From contig CAVPJC010000017.1 in the NCBI GenBank assembly GCA_963705155.1, positions 310,001 to 374,000 of the forward strand: a stretch of 64,000 bases of DNA. The letters run 5' to 3'. This document shows, piece after piece, positions 28,462-36,434 of this stretch (positions within the stretch are counted from its first letter, which is position 1; the number at the start of each line of letters is the position of its first letter). Source of the stretch: CAVPJC01 sp963705155. Its GTDB lineage: Bacteria > Chloroflexota > Anaerolineae > Anaerolineales > UBA4823. The position numbers and the translations under genes are program-made. The notes under the pieces are model-generated. The model saw only the letters and a list, made by a program, of their open reading frames with translations. It made no database searches and was not told the origin of the DNA.

Positions 28462-30324
28462 ATGGACACACAACCGGAAACCCGTACAAATCCTCTGGCA
28501 GGCATGGGGCAGCTGCGACGGCTGCTGGCGTTTGTCCGGCCGTATCGCAGCCGGCTGGGGCTGGTGCTGATTGCCATCGTAATCGGCAGCGCCCTGGGTC
28601 TGGCTGGCCCTTACGCTCTTCAGTTCCTGATCGATGCGGTCTTCAAAGAGAGCGACCCCGCCCTGCTCAACCGCATCACCCTGGGGCTGGTGGCCATTTT
28701 TGCCACCCAGAGCGTTTTTTACTTTGTGCGCAGCTATCTGCTGGCTTTTATCGGCGAGAGAGTGATGACAGACTTGCGCCTGCGCCTGTTCGAGCACCTG
28801 CAGGGGCTCTCCCTCAACTTCTTCAGTGAGCACCGCACCGGCGAGCTGGTGAGCCGCCTGACGAACGATGTCTCCACCGTGCGCGGTGTGGTAACCAGCG
28901 ATATCTCCACGGCATTGTCACAGGTGCTCACCTTCATTGGCGCTCTGGTGCTCATCATCATCACCGATTGGCGCCTGACATTGTTTATGTTCGCCCTGAT
29001 CCCGCTGGTGATGGTGATCGCCATCCTGTTCGGGCGGCGGCTGCGCGCCATCTCGGCCTCGGTGCAAGACCAGCTGGCGAATGCCACAACCGTGCTGGAA
29101 GAATCGATCGGCGGGGTACGCGTGGTGCAGTCTTTTACGCGTGAACGTTATGAGATCGGGCGCTTCACCCGCAGCATCGAACAGACTTTCAGCCTGGCGA
29201 TGAAGCGCACCCGCCTGTCTTCCCTGTTTGGCCCGTTGATCTCATTTCTGGGTTTTGCCGCAGTGGTGTCGATCTTCTGGTTTGGCGGACACGAAGTTCT
29301 GGCGGGCCGCCTGACCGCCGGACAATTGTTTATGTTTCTGGTGCTCACCCTGACCATTGCCGGTTCGATTGGCCAGTTCAGCGGACTGTGGACCGGTTTG
29401 CAGGAAGCACTGGGTGCAACCCGCCGCCTTTTTGAAATCCTGGATACACATTCTGATATTGAAGAACAGCCCGGAGCGCCCGCCCTGCCGCCTGTGGCTG
29501 GACGGATCACGTTTGAAGAGGTGTCCTTTGCCTACCAGGACGATCCCGGCACCTCCATTCTGACCGGTGTCAGCTTTGAAGCCCAGCCTGGCGAGGTGTT
29601 GGCCCTGGTGGGACCCAGTGGCGCAGGCAAGACCACCCTGGTCAACCTGATCCCGCGCTTCTTTGACCCCACCACCGGCAGGGTGCTGGTGGACGGGAAC
29701 GATCTGCGCAGTGTGCAGCTGCTCAGCCTGCGCCAGCAGATCGGCATTGTGCCGCAGGAAACACTGCTCTTTGGAGGCAGTGTGCGCGAGAACATCCAAT
29801 ACGGGCGGTTGGAGGCCAGCCAGGCAGAGATCGAAGCCGCGGCGCAGGCTGCCAACGCCCATGAATTCATCCAACAGCTGCCCAACGGGTACGACACCCT
29901 GGTGGGTGAGCGCGGCGTCAAGCTGAGCGGCGGGCAGCGCCAGCGCATTGCCATCGCCCGCGCCATCCTTAAAAATCCACGCATCCTGCTGCTGGATGAA
30001 GCCACTTCGTCGCTGGACAGCGAGAGCGAGGGCCTGGTGCAGGAAGCCCTCGACCGCCTGATGCAGAACCGCACCAGCATTGTCATCGCCCACCGCCTTT
30101 CGACTATCCAGAACGCCAACCGGATTGCGGTGCTGGAAGATGGGCGCCTGGTGGAGCTGGGCGCGCATGCCGAGCTGCTGGCTCTGGATGGGCTGTATGC
30201 CCGCCTGCACCGCATGCAGTTCAGATTAGAAGAACCGACTGTTACCAGAGAAGATGCGCCCTCACCGGCTGCCCCTGCCGCGCGGCGCGCCCGCGGTTTG
30301 CTTTCAGGGCTTGCCAGCAGTTAA
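28462..30324 (+). CDS. ABC exporter, fused permease-ATPase (MsbA/multidrug type)
   Basis: A 620-residue half-transporter. The N-terminal half has six membrane segments (about residues 25-310). The C-terminal nucleotide-binding domain has Walker A GPSGAGKTTL (about 383), Q-loop GIVPQETLLF, signature LSGGQRQRIAIARAI, Walker B ILLLDEATSSLDSESE and switch His in IVIAHRLS. It would act as a homodimer exporting lipids, drugs or peptides. It starts 17 bases after the metal-binding lipoprotein stop and is probably co-transcribed with it, although the two belong to opposite transport directions. The substrate is unknown. Confidence 0.9.
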   Translation: MDTQPETRTNPLAGMGQLRRLLAFVRPYRSRLGLVLIAIVIGSALGLAGPYALQFLIDAVFKESDPALLNRITLGLVAIFATQSVFYFVRSYLLAFIGERVMTDLRLRLFEHLQGLSLNFFSEHRTGELVSRLTNDVSTVRGVVTSDISTALSQVLTFIGALVLIIITDWRLTLFMFALIPLVMVIAILFGRRLRAISASVQDQLANATTVLEESIGGVRVVQSFTRERYEIGRFTRSIEQTFSLAMKRTRLSSLFGPLISFLGFAAVVSIFWFGGHEVLAGRLTAGQLFMFLVLTLTIAGSIGQFSGLWTGLQEALGATRRLFEILDTHSDIEEQPGAPALPPVAGRITFEEVSFAYQDDPGTSILTGVSFEAQPGEVLALVGPSGAGKTTLVNLIPRFFDPTTGRVLVDGNDLRSVQLLSLRQQIGIVPQETLLFGGSVRENIQYGRLEASQAEIEAAAQAANAHEFIQQLPNGYDTLVGERGVKLSGGQRQRIAIARAILKNPRILLLDEATSSLDSESEGLVQEALDRLMQNRTSIVIAHRLSTIQNANRIAVLEDGRLVELGAHAELLALDGLYARLHRMQFRLEEPTVTREDAPSPAAPAARRARGLLSGLASS

Positions 30325-30359
30325 CCTGCCCCGGCTGCGTGTGTGTCGTATGGATTACC

Positions 30360-30397
30360 GGGTTTCGAAACCCCGCTGGCGCATTGAAGGGTATAAT
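30360..30397 (+). promoter_or_regulatory. Palindrome plus -10 box upstream of the FKBP gene
   Basis: A perfect 14-bp palindrome GGGTTTCGAAACCC (30360-30373) lies where a -35 element would be expected, 18 bases before a consensus TATAAT (30392-30397). The FKBP start is 63 bases downstream. This fits a promoter controlled by a dimeric regulator, but no -35 consensus is visible. Confidence 0.4.
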
Positions 30398-30460
30398 GAG
30401 ACCCGAAGGCGGTAATTTAGGGGATGCGGCCTCAAAAATATCTGATTGGAGAACCTGAAC

Positions 30461-30961
30461 ATGAGTGTTGACGACAAATCAAATACCGTAGATGACGGTT
30501 GGGTTGTAACGATGGAATATTCCCTGACAGTAGATGGAGAGATGGTTGATTCTTCTGAAAATGACGAGCCGATACAGTTCATCCAGGGAGAAGGCCACAT
30601 CGTTCCCGGCCTGGAAAATGCCCTGTATGGCATGGCAGTTGGTGATACCAAGGCGATCACCGTCTCTCCCGAGGATGGCTACGGCGAGGAAGACCCTGAA
30701 GCCGTGGCAGATATCCCACGCGGTGAGTTTCCACCCCAAATTCCCCTCGAACCAGGGATCGAGCTGCAGCTTAAGAACGATGACGGCGAAATCCTGGATG
30801 CTTTTATCGAGACTGTGAATGAAGACATGGTGCAGTTGAACTTCAACCACCCCCTGGCCGGCAAGGAACTGCAATTCGCCGTCAAGATCCTGGAATTACG
30901 CCGGGCAACGGCGGAAGAGCTCGATCACGGGCATGTGCATGGTGAGGGGCACAACCACTAA
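30461..30961 (+). CDS. FKBP-type peptidyl-prolyl isomerase, SlyD-like
   Basis: A 166-residue cytosolic isomerase. ATG 30461 was preferred over an upstream TTG because GGAG lies 9 bases before it. It has the FKBP core with VVTMEYSLTVDGEMVDSS and GEGHIVPGLENALYGMAVGD, the insert-in-flap arrangement of SlyD (DIPRGEFPPQIPLEPGIELQ), and a His-rich tail HGHVHGEGHNH that probably binds nickel or zinc. It catalyses proline isomerisation and chaperones folding. It is transcribed alone and ends at a bidirectional terminator. Confidence 0.92.
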   Translation: MSVDDKSNTVDDGWVVTMEYSLTVDGEMVDSSENDEPIQFIQGEGHIVPGLENALYGMAVGDTKAITVSPEDGYGEEDPEAVADIPRGEFPPQIPLEPGIELQLKNDDGEILDAFIETVNEDMVQLNFNHPLAGKELQFAVKILELRRATAEELDHGHVHGEGHNH

Positions 30962-30962
30962 A

Positions 30963-31000
30963 AACGAATTTGCGGGCGTTGAAACGCCCGCAAATTCGTT
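30963..31000. terminator. Bidirectional terminator between FKBP and glutamate dehydrogenase genes
   Basis: A perfect 16-bp stem (30963-30978 with 30985-31000) and a 6-base loop between two convergent genes. The AT-rich outer parts give A and T runs on both strands. Confidence 0.8.
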
Positions 31001-31028
31001 AAGGTTAGACACAGGGGCGAGCTCAGGG

Positions 31029-32318
31029 CTAGATCCAGCCGCGCAGTTCCATGGCTTTGACCACGCGGTCAATCGCCACCATGTAAGCGGCATCGCGCAT
31101 ATACACTTTTTCTTTGATGGCCATATCGGCCACGCTGTTGAAGGCCTGGGTCATTTTGGTGTCCAGGCGCTGCAGCACTTCTTCTTTGGTCCAGTAGTAG
31201 TTCATATCATTCTGGACGCTTTCAAAATAGGAAGTGGTCACGCCGCCAGCGTTGCACAGGAAGTCGGGGATGACGAACACATCGTTGCGTTTGAAGACTT
31301 CGTCAGCTTCGGGGGTGGTGGGGCCATTTGCGCCTTCTGCTACCAGGCGGACGCGGTCGCTGATGCGCTTGACGGTTTCACCGTTGATCTGCCCCTCAAG
31401 GGCGGCGGGGATGAGCACATTGGCATCCTTGGCAATCCAGGCATCGCCGTCTTCGATAACGTAACCGGCGGCGCGGGCTTTGTCTTTGTCAATCGTGCCG
31501 TAAATATCGGTGATCGATTGGAGGAAGTGCGGGTCAATACCTTTGGGGTGGCTAAAGGTGTAAGCGGTGCGATCCTGGCGGTCCCAGCAGGATACACAGG
31601 CCACTTTACCGCCCAGCATGTCGATGAAACCCATGGCGGCATACTGCGAAACGTTGCCGAAGCCCTGGATAGCTGCAACCGATTTGGTCGGATCGATCTT
31701 GAGCGCTTTCATGGCTTCACGCACGGTGTAGATCACACCAAAACCGGTGGCTTCGGTGCGGCCCAGTGAACCACCGCTGCCCAGGGGTTTGCCGGTGATG
31801 ACACCCGGCGTGTACTGGCCCACCAGCTTGGAGTACTCATCCATCATCCAGCCCATCATTTGCGGGGTGGTGCCCACATCGGGAGCCGGGACATCCTGGC
31901 GCGGGCCAATATTGCGCCACATTTGATCCACCCAGCCGCGGCACAGGCGCTCTTTTTCGTGAGTGGTCAGCGTGGCTGAATCAACCGGTACACCGCCCTT
32001 GCCGCCGCCCAGGGGGATATCAGCGACGGCGCACTTCCAGGTCATCCACATCGAAAGAGCGCGCACGGTGTCCAGCGTCTCAGACGGGTGGAAGCGGATG
32101 CCCCCTTTGGAAGGCCCGCGGGCATCGTTGTGCTGCACACGGTAGCCAAAGAACACCCGCAGACTGCCATCATCCATGCGCACGGGGATCATGAATTTAA
32201 ATTCGCGATTGGGCCAGCGCAGCATCTCCGCAACCTGCGGATCGAGGTTGAGCAGCCCGGCAACGTGATCGAACTGGCTCTGCGCCATTTTGAAGGCATT
32301 AATGGTATCTGTCGTCAT
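31029..32318 (-). CDS. gdhA: Glutamate dehydrogenase (NAD(P)-dependent)
   Basis: A 429-residue cytosolic enzyme of the Glu/Leu/Phe/Val dehydrogenase family converting glutamate to 2-oxoglutarate and ammonia. Key parts: GPSKGGIRFHP, the catalytic Lys region MTWKCAVADIPLGGGKGG, DVPAPDVGT, and a Rossmann motif AAIQGFGNVSQYAA. Length is normal for the roughly 420-residue hexameric form. GGAGATAACTAC precedes the ATG. It is monocistronic, convergent with the FKBP gene. Upstream (32319-32599) is 281 bases of non-coding DNA with a possible leftward -10 TACAAT at 32450-32455. Confidence 0.95.
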   Translation of the reverse strand: MTTDTINAFKMAQSQFDHVAGLLNLDPQVAEMLRWPNREFKFMIPVRMDDGSLRVFFGYRVQHNDARGPSKGGIRFHPSETLDTVRALSMWMTWKCAVADIPLGGGKGGVPVDSATLTTHEKERLCRGWVDQMWRNIGPRQDVPAPDVGTTPQMMGWMMDEYSKLVGQYTPGVITGKPLGSGGSLGRTEATGFGVIYTVREAMKALKIDPTKSVAAIQGFGNVSQYAAMGFIDMLGGKVACVSCWDRQDRTAYTFSHPKGIDPHFLQSITDIYGTIDKDKARAAGYVIEDGDAWIAKDANVLIPAALEGQINGETVKRISDRVRLVAEGANGPTTPEADEVFKRNDVFVIPDFLCNAGGVTTSYFESVQNDMNYYWTKEEVLQRLDTKMTQAFNSVADMAIKEKVYMRDAAYMVAIDRVVKAMELRGWI

Positions 32319-32599
32319 GTAGTTATCTCCTGTTTTCTGGTTTAGTTTTTTTGATTATTTAAAGATATGAGCGGACACCCCGGAATGGCGCCCGCCCCGA
32401 AGACTGCAAAGCAGTGGATATGTGCTCAAACGGCTCATGGATCGGCCTCATTGTACCTCTACGCAAGGTAGCTTAACACTAACAAATGCCAGGCAAACCG
32501 TCAAGTGACGATATTCATATTTTGGGGTGTCATTTGATTGTGCATGTTGTCACAATTTGTCCGTTCGGCCCGCTAAATCTTGAAGACGGGGAGGGAGTA

Positions 32600-34075
32600 C
32601 TATTTCTCAGTGCGCCATGCAGCAAGCTGAGTTTCCAGCTCCCGCTGGAGCACCTGCGGGTTGGCCTGCCCTCCAGCCAGCCGCGCCACCTGACCAAACA
32701 GCCAGCGGGCCAGGCCGTCTTTACCGTTTAAATAAGCCTGCACTTCCGCAGGATGGGCCTCCAGAACCTGGCGCACCAGTTCTGCGATCTGCGCCGGATC
32801 CGAAATCTGGCGCAGGCTGCGCTGAGTCACAATTACCTCGGGAGCTGCGCCGGTGGTGAACATGTCTTCGAGCACCAGCTTGCCGGTGTTCTGGTTGATC
32901 TCACCGCCAGCCAGCATGCGCAGCAACCCCGCCAGGTTCTGCGGGGATACTTTAGCTGCATCAATCTCCATGCCAGTCAGGTTCAATAGCCCGAATAATT
33001 CGCCCGTCACCCAGTTGGCGGCGGTTCTGGAGGGCACTTCCGGCGCTGCCAGCAGCACTTCCTCAAAGTAACCGGCGATGGATTGGTCGGCGGTGAGCAG
33101 CTCTGCATGATAGGCGCTCAGACCATACTGCGCCTGAAAACGCTGGCAGCGGGCTGCCGGCAGCTCTGGCAGCGAAGCGCGCACCTGCTCCACCCACTCC
33201 GGCTCAACCACCAGCGGGGGCAGGTCTGGCTCGGGGAAATAACGGTAATCGTCTTCACCTTCCTTGACGCGCTGCAAAAAGGTCTCACCTTTGGCCTCAT
33301 CCCAGCCGCGTGTCTGCTGCATCACCACTTCACCGCGTTGGATAAGCTCCGTCTGGCGCTGGATCTCATAAGCCACCGAGCGTTCCAATGCGCGGAAGCT
33401 GTTGAGATTCTTGATTTCCGCGCGGGTCCCAAAAGTGCTGCTGCCCAACGGGCGCACCGACACATTCGGCTCGATGCGCAGGACGCCCTTCTGCATATCC
33501 CCCGAATTGACCCCGACATACCGCAGCAAGCTGCGCAAGGCCTCCGCATAGGCGCGCACATCGGCGGCAGAATGCAGATCCGGCTCAGAGACGATCTCCA
33601 GCAGGGGCACGCCGGCGCGGTTTAAATCTACCAGCGAAAAGGCTTCGCCGGGGCGGGTCACGTGGGTGAGCTTGCCGGTGTCTTCTTCCATGTGCACGCG
33701 GCGGATTCGGATGGTACGCTCCCCATCTGAGGTCTGGATCACCAGGCGCCCGTTGCGGGCCAGCGGGTGCTCATACTGTGAAATCTGGTAGCCTTTGGGG
33801 AGATCGGGGTAAAAATAATTCTTGCGGGCAAAGATGCTCGTATCGCTGATGTCACACTCCAGCGCCAGGGCCACGCGCAGGGCATACTCCACGGCGCGCC
33901 GGTTTACCACCGGAAGCACGCCCGGCATGCCGGCGCACACCGGACACACCGCCGAATTGGGCTCAGCCAGGGTCACATCCACCACCGGGCAGGCGCAGAA
34001 CATCTTGGAGCGCGTTTGCAGCTCGGTGTGGATCTCCAGACCAATGACCGGCTCAAATTCAGCCGGTTCAGCCAT
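32600..34075 (-). CDS. gatB: Aspartyl/glutamyl-tRNA amidotransferase subunit B
   Basis: A 491-residue subunit of GatCAB, which converts Glu-tRNA(Gln) or Asp-tRNA(Asn) into Gln- or Asn-tRNA. It starts with FEPVIGLEIHTELQT and has CPVCAGMPGVLP, KNYFYPDLPKGYQISQYE, RAGVPLLEIVSEPD and the C-terminal YqeY-like tail. The start was set at ATG 34075; the open frame runs further upstream but into the aminotransferase gene. The start overlaps the aminotransferase stop by 8 bases. The partner genes gatC and gatA lie about 8 kb away. It is intact, unlike gatA and gatC in this sequence. Confidence 0.95.
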   Translation of the reverse strand: MAEPAEFEPVIGLEIHTELQTRSKMFCACPVVDVTLAEPNSAVCPVCAGMPGVLPVVNRRAVEYALRVALALECDISDTSIFARKNYFYPDLPKGYQISQYEHPLARNGRLVIQTSDGERTIRIRRVHMEEDTGKLTHVTRPGEAFSLVDLNRAGVPLLEIVSEPDLHSAADVRAYAEALRSLLRYVGVNSGDMQKGVLRIEPNVSVRPLGSSTFGTRAEIKNLNSFRALERSVAYEIQRQTELIQRGEVVMQQTRGWDEAKGETFLQRVKEGEDDYRYFPEPDLPPLVVEPEWVEQVRASLPELPAARCQRFQAQYGLSAYHAELLTADQSIAGYFEEVLLAAPEVPSRTAANWVTGELFGLLNLTGMEIDAAKVSPQNLAGLLRMLAGGEINQNTGKLVLEDMFTTGAAPEVIVTQRSLRQISDPAQIAELVRQVLEAHPAEVQAYLNGKDGLARWLFGQVARLAGGQANPQVLQRELETQLAAWRTEK

Positions 34076-35231
34076 GCCGGCGCATGAAGCGCTCCATACG
34101 CCGCAGGGCTTCTTCCAGCTTTTCGTAGGACGTGGCGTATGAACAGCGCACAAAACCTTCACCGCCAGGCCCAAAGGCCGTACCGGGCACCACAGCCACC
34201 CGCTCTTCATCCAGCAGCTTCTGGGCAAAGACATCTTCAGACATGCCCGTGGCGGCAACGTTGGGGAAAGCATAAAATGCGCCGTGCGGCTCCACCGTGG
34301 GCAAGCCCAGGCGGTTGAGACCACCCACAATCAGCTCCCGCCGGCGGTTATACTCATGCACCATTTCGTCCACATAGGGCTTGCCGTTCAAGATGGCTTC
34401 CAGGGCGGCATCCTGCGCCGTAGTGGGGGCCGACATGATGGTGTACTGGTGAACGCGCAGCAAGCCTTTGATCAACTCTGCCGGGCCGGCAGCAAAACCG
34501 ATACGCCAGCCCGTCATGGCATAGTTCTTGGAAAAGCCTCCCAGCAAAATGGTGCGCTGGCGCATGCCAGGCAGGGCCGGGAAGCAGACGTGCGGCACAC
34601 CGTAGACCAGCTGGTCGTACAGCTCATCAGAAACGACCACCAGGTCATGTTTTTCAGCAATGCGGGCCACATTCAGCAGGGCTTCGCGGGTGGCTACGGC
34701 GCCAGTGGGGTTATTGGGGTAACCGATGAGCAGCGCCTTGGTGCGCGGGGTGATGGCTGCCTCCAGCATCTCCGGGCGCAGCTGGAAGCCGTCTTCGGCG
34801 TAAGTGGGCACTTCCACCGCCACGCCGCCCGCCAGGATCACCTCGGCCTGGTAAGCCACAAAACACGGTGTGGGCACAATCACCTCATCACCGGGATCCA
34901 GGAGGGCGGTCATGGACATATAGAGCGCCTCTGAGACGCCCACCGTGGCGACAATTTCGGTGCCAGCGTCGTAGGAGACGCCATAGGCGCTCTGGATGTG
35001 CTCCACCAGAGCCTGCCGCAGCTCCAATTTGCCGGAGTTGGAGGTGTAATGGGTCTCACCCCGCTGCAGCGAGCGGATGCCTGCCTGCACAATGGGCGCG
35101 GGGGTATCAAAATCTGGCTCGCCAATGCCCAGCGAGATGACATCTTTCATGGTGGCGACGATGTCAAAAAATTTGCGTATTCCAGATGGTTTTAGCTGGG
35201 CAACGCGCCTGGCAAGATATTTTTGTTCCAA
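34068..35231 (-). CDS. PLP-dependent class I/II aminotransferase
   Basis: A 387-residue fold-type-I aminotransferase related to aspartate/aromatic aminotransferases. It has ISLGIGEPDFDTP, YTSNSGKLELRQAL, YPNNPTGAV, DELYDQLVY and the PLP lysine in GGFSKNYAMTGWRIGF. It transfers an amino group to 2-oxoglutarate; the exact substrate cannot be read. It is translationally coupled to gatB downstream and preceded by the nucleotidyltransferase with a 17-base gap, so the three form one minus-strand operon. Confidence 0.9.
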   Translation of the reverse strand: MEQKYLARRVAQLKPSGIRKFFDIVATMKDVISLGIGEPDFDTPAPIVQAGIRSLQRGETHYTSNSGKLELRQALVEHIQSAYGVSYDAGTEIVATVGVSEALYMSMTALLDPGDEVIVPTPCFVAYQAEVILAGGVAVEVPTYAEDGFQLRPEMLEAAITPRTKALLIGYPNNPTGAVATREALLNVARIAEKHDLVVVSDELYDQLVYGVPHVCFPALPGMRQRTILLGGFSKNYAMTGWRIGFAAGPAELIKGLLRVHQYTIMSAPTTAQDAALEAILNGKPYVDEMVHEYNRRRELIVGGLNRLGLPTVEPHGAFYAFPNVAATGMSEDVFAQKLLDEERVAVVPGTAFGPGGEGFVRCSYATSYEKLEEALRRMERFMRRHG

Positions 35232-35248
35232 AATGGCTCCTTATGGTT

Positions 35249-36259
35249 TCACAGCACCACGGCTGTCTGGTCGCCGGCATTGATTATACCGGCGCGGCGG
35301 CTAATTTGTGCCTGCCGCCCGATGAGAGAGCTCTCCAGGATGACATCTTTGACCTGGGCTTCATCCTCCAAAATGGAGTTGCGCAGGATACTGCTTTCCA
35401 CCCGGCAGCATGCGCCCAGCGAAACATGCGGCCCGATGATGGAGTGGGTGATTTCGGCGCTGGGGTGGATAAACACCGGAGGAATAATCACCACACCCTG
35501 GCGCTCATCTGCTTGCGGCGTATTACTGCGCCCGTTATCCAACAGATAGCGGTTGGTTTCCAACAGCGCCTCGGGGGTGCCGGCATCCAGCCAGGTCTCA
35601 ACTTTTTCGGTGCGCATTCGCAGGCCGCGCTCCAGCATGATGTTTACGGCATCCGCCAGAAAGAACTCGCCTTTGAGCTGCAGATCGCGGGCCATTTGGT
35701 CTTCAATTGCAGAGAGCAGGTCTTCGGCCCGCTTGAAATAATAGAAACCCACCACCGCCAGGTTATTGTGCATCTCCTGGGGTTTCTCTATCAGGCGTTC
35801 CACCATGTCGTCCTCGCCCAACACAGCCACGCCAAAGCGGCGAGGATCGGGCACAGGTTTCACCCAGACCACCGCTTCTGCGGGTTCATCCGCCAGGAAA
35901 GACAGGTCGGTTTCAATCAACGTATCAGCAAAAACCATCAGCATCGGGCCGTGCAGGTAATCCCGCGCCAGGTAGATGGCGTGCGACTGGCCGCGCGGGT
36001 CTTCCTGCACAACATAATGGGATCTCATCTCCGGATAGTTCTCGCGGATATGCGCTTCGATCTGCTCTCCCAGGTAGCCCACGATGTTGACCAGCTCAAT
36101 ATTGTGCTGGTCGGGTATGGTGGAAAAAGTACTCAGCACGTGATCCAGCACAGCTTTTCCGGCCACGCTGATCAATTGCTTGGGTTTGCTCCAGGTGTGC
36201 GGGCGCAGGCGAGTGCCCAACCCGGCCATGGGGATCACGATTTTCAAAGTTTCATCCAT
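35249..36259 (-). CDS. Sugar-phosphate nucleotidyltransferase with left-handed beta-helix tail
   Basis: A 336-residue enzyme. The N-terminal nucleotidyltransferase domain has the signature VIPMAGLGTRLRPHTWSKPK, then LMVFADTLIE and LIEKP. The C-terminal part (about residues 255-325) has hexapeptide repeats (PSAEITHSIIGPHVSLGACC). It activates a sugar-1-phosphate with a nucleotide for cell-surface glycan synthesis. Glucose-1-phosphate thymidylyl- or mannose-1-phosphate guanylyltransferase are both possible. First gene of the operon with the aminotransferase and gatB. Confidence 0.85.
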   Translation of the reverse strand: MDETLKIVIPMAGLGTRLRPHTWSKPKQLISVAGKAVLDHVLSTFSTIPDQHNIELVNIVGYLGEQIEAHIRENYPEMRSHYVVQEDPRGQSHAIYLARDYLHGPMLMVFADTLIETDLSFLADEPAEAVVWVKPVPDPRRFGVAVLGEDDMVERLIEKPQEMHNNLAVVGFYYFKRAEDLLSAIEDQMARDLQLKGEFFLADAVNIMLERGLRMRTEKVETWLDAGTPEALLETNRYLLDNGRSNTPQADERQGVVIIPPVFIHPSAEITHSIIGPHVSLGACCRVESSILRNSILEDEAQVKDVILESSLIGRQAQISRRAGIINAGDQTAVVL

Positions 36260-36363
36260 GCGGTCAGCTGTTCCTTGCAGATAAGATTGGTCAGAATTTA
36301 GATTTGATTGTAAAATGGTACCATACTACCAGAGTATTATACCCTGTCTGTCCCGGCATGCTT

Positions 36364-36408
36364 GCATTCAAGAATGCGCGCATTTCAGAATGCTGCATTC
36401 CAGAATGC
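36364..36408. repeat. Three tandem GCATTC-NN-GAATGC palindromes
   Basis: GCATTCAAGAATGC (36364-36377), GCATTTCAGAATGC (36380-36393) and GCATTCCAGAATGC (36395-36408) lie side by side, 27 bases before the subtilase start. A further TTGAATGC occurs just before the ATG. Such an array could be a multi-dimer operator or a small expanded repeat. Confidence 0.7.
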
Positions 36409-36434
36409 CTGCACCCCCCTCCAGGAGGTCTTGA

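Noticed and set aside
32600..34330. 576-residue version of GatB
   Set aside because: The first 85 residues are an alternative-frame reading of the aminotransferase gene; the GatB family begins at MAEPAEFEPVIGLEIH.
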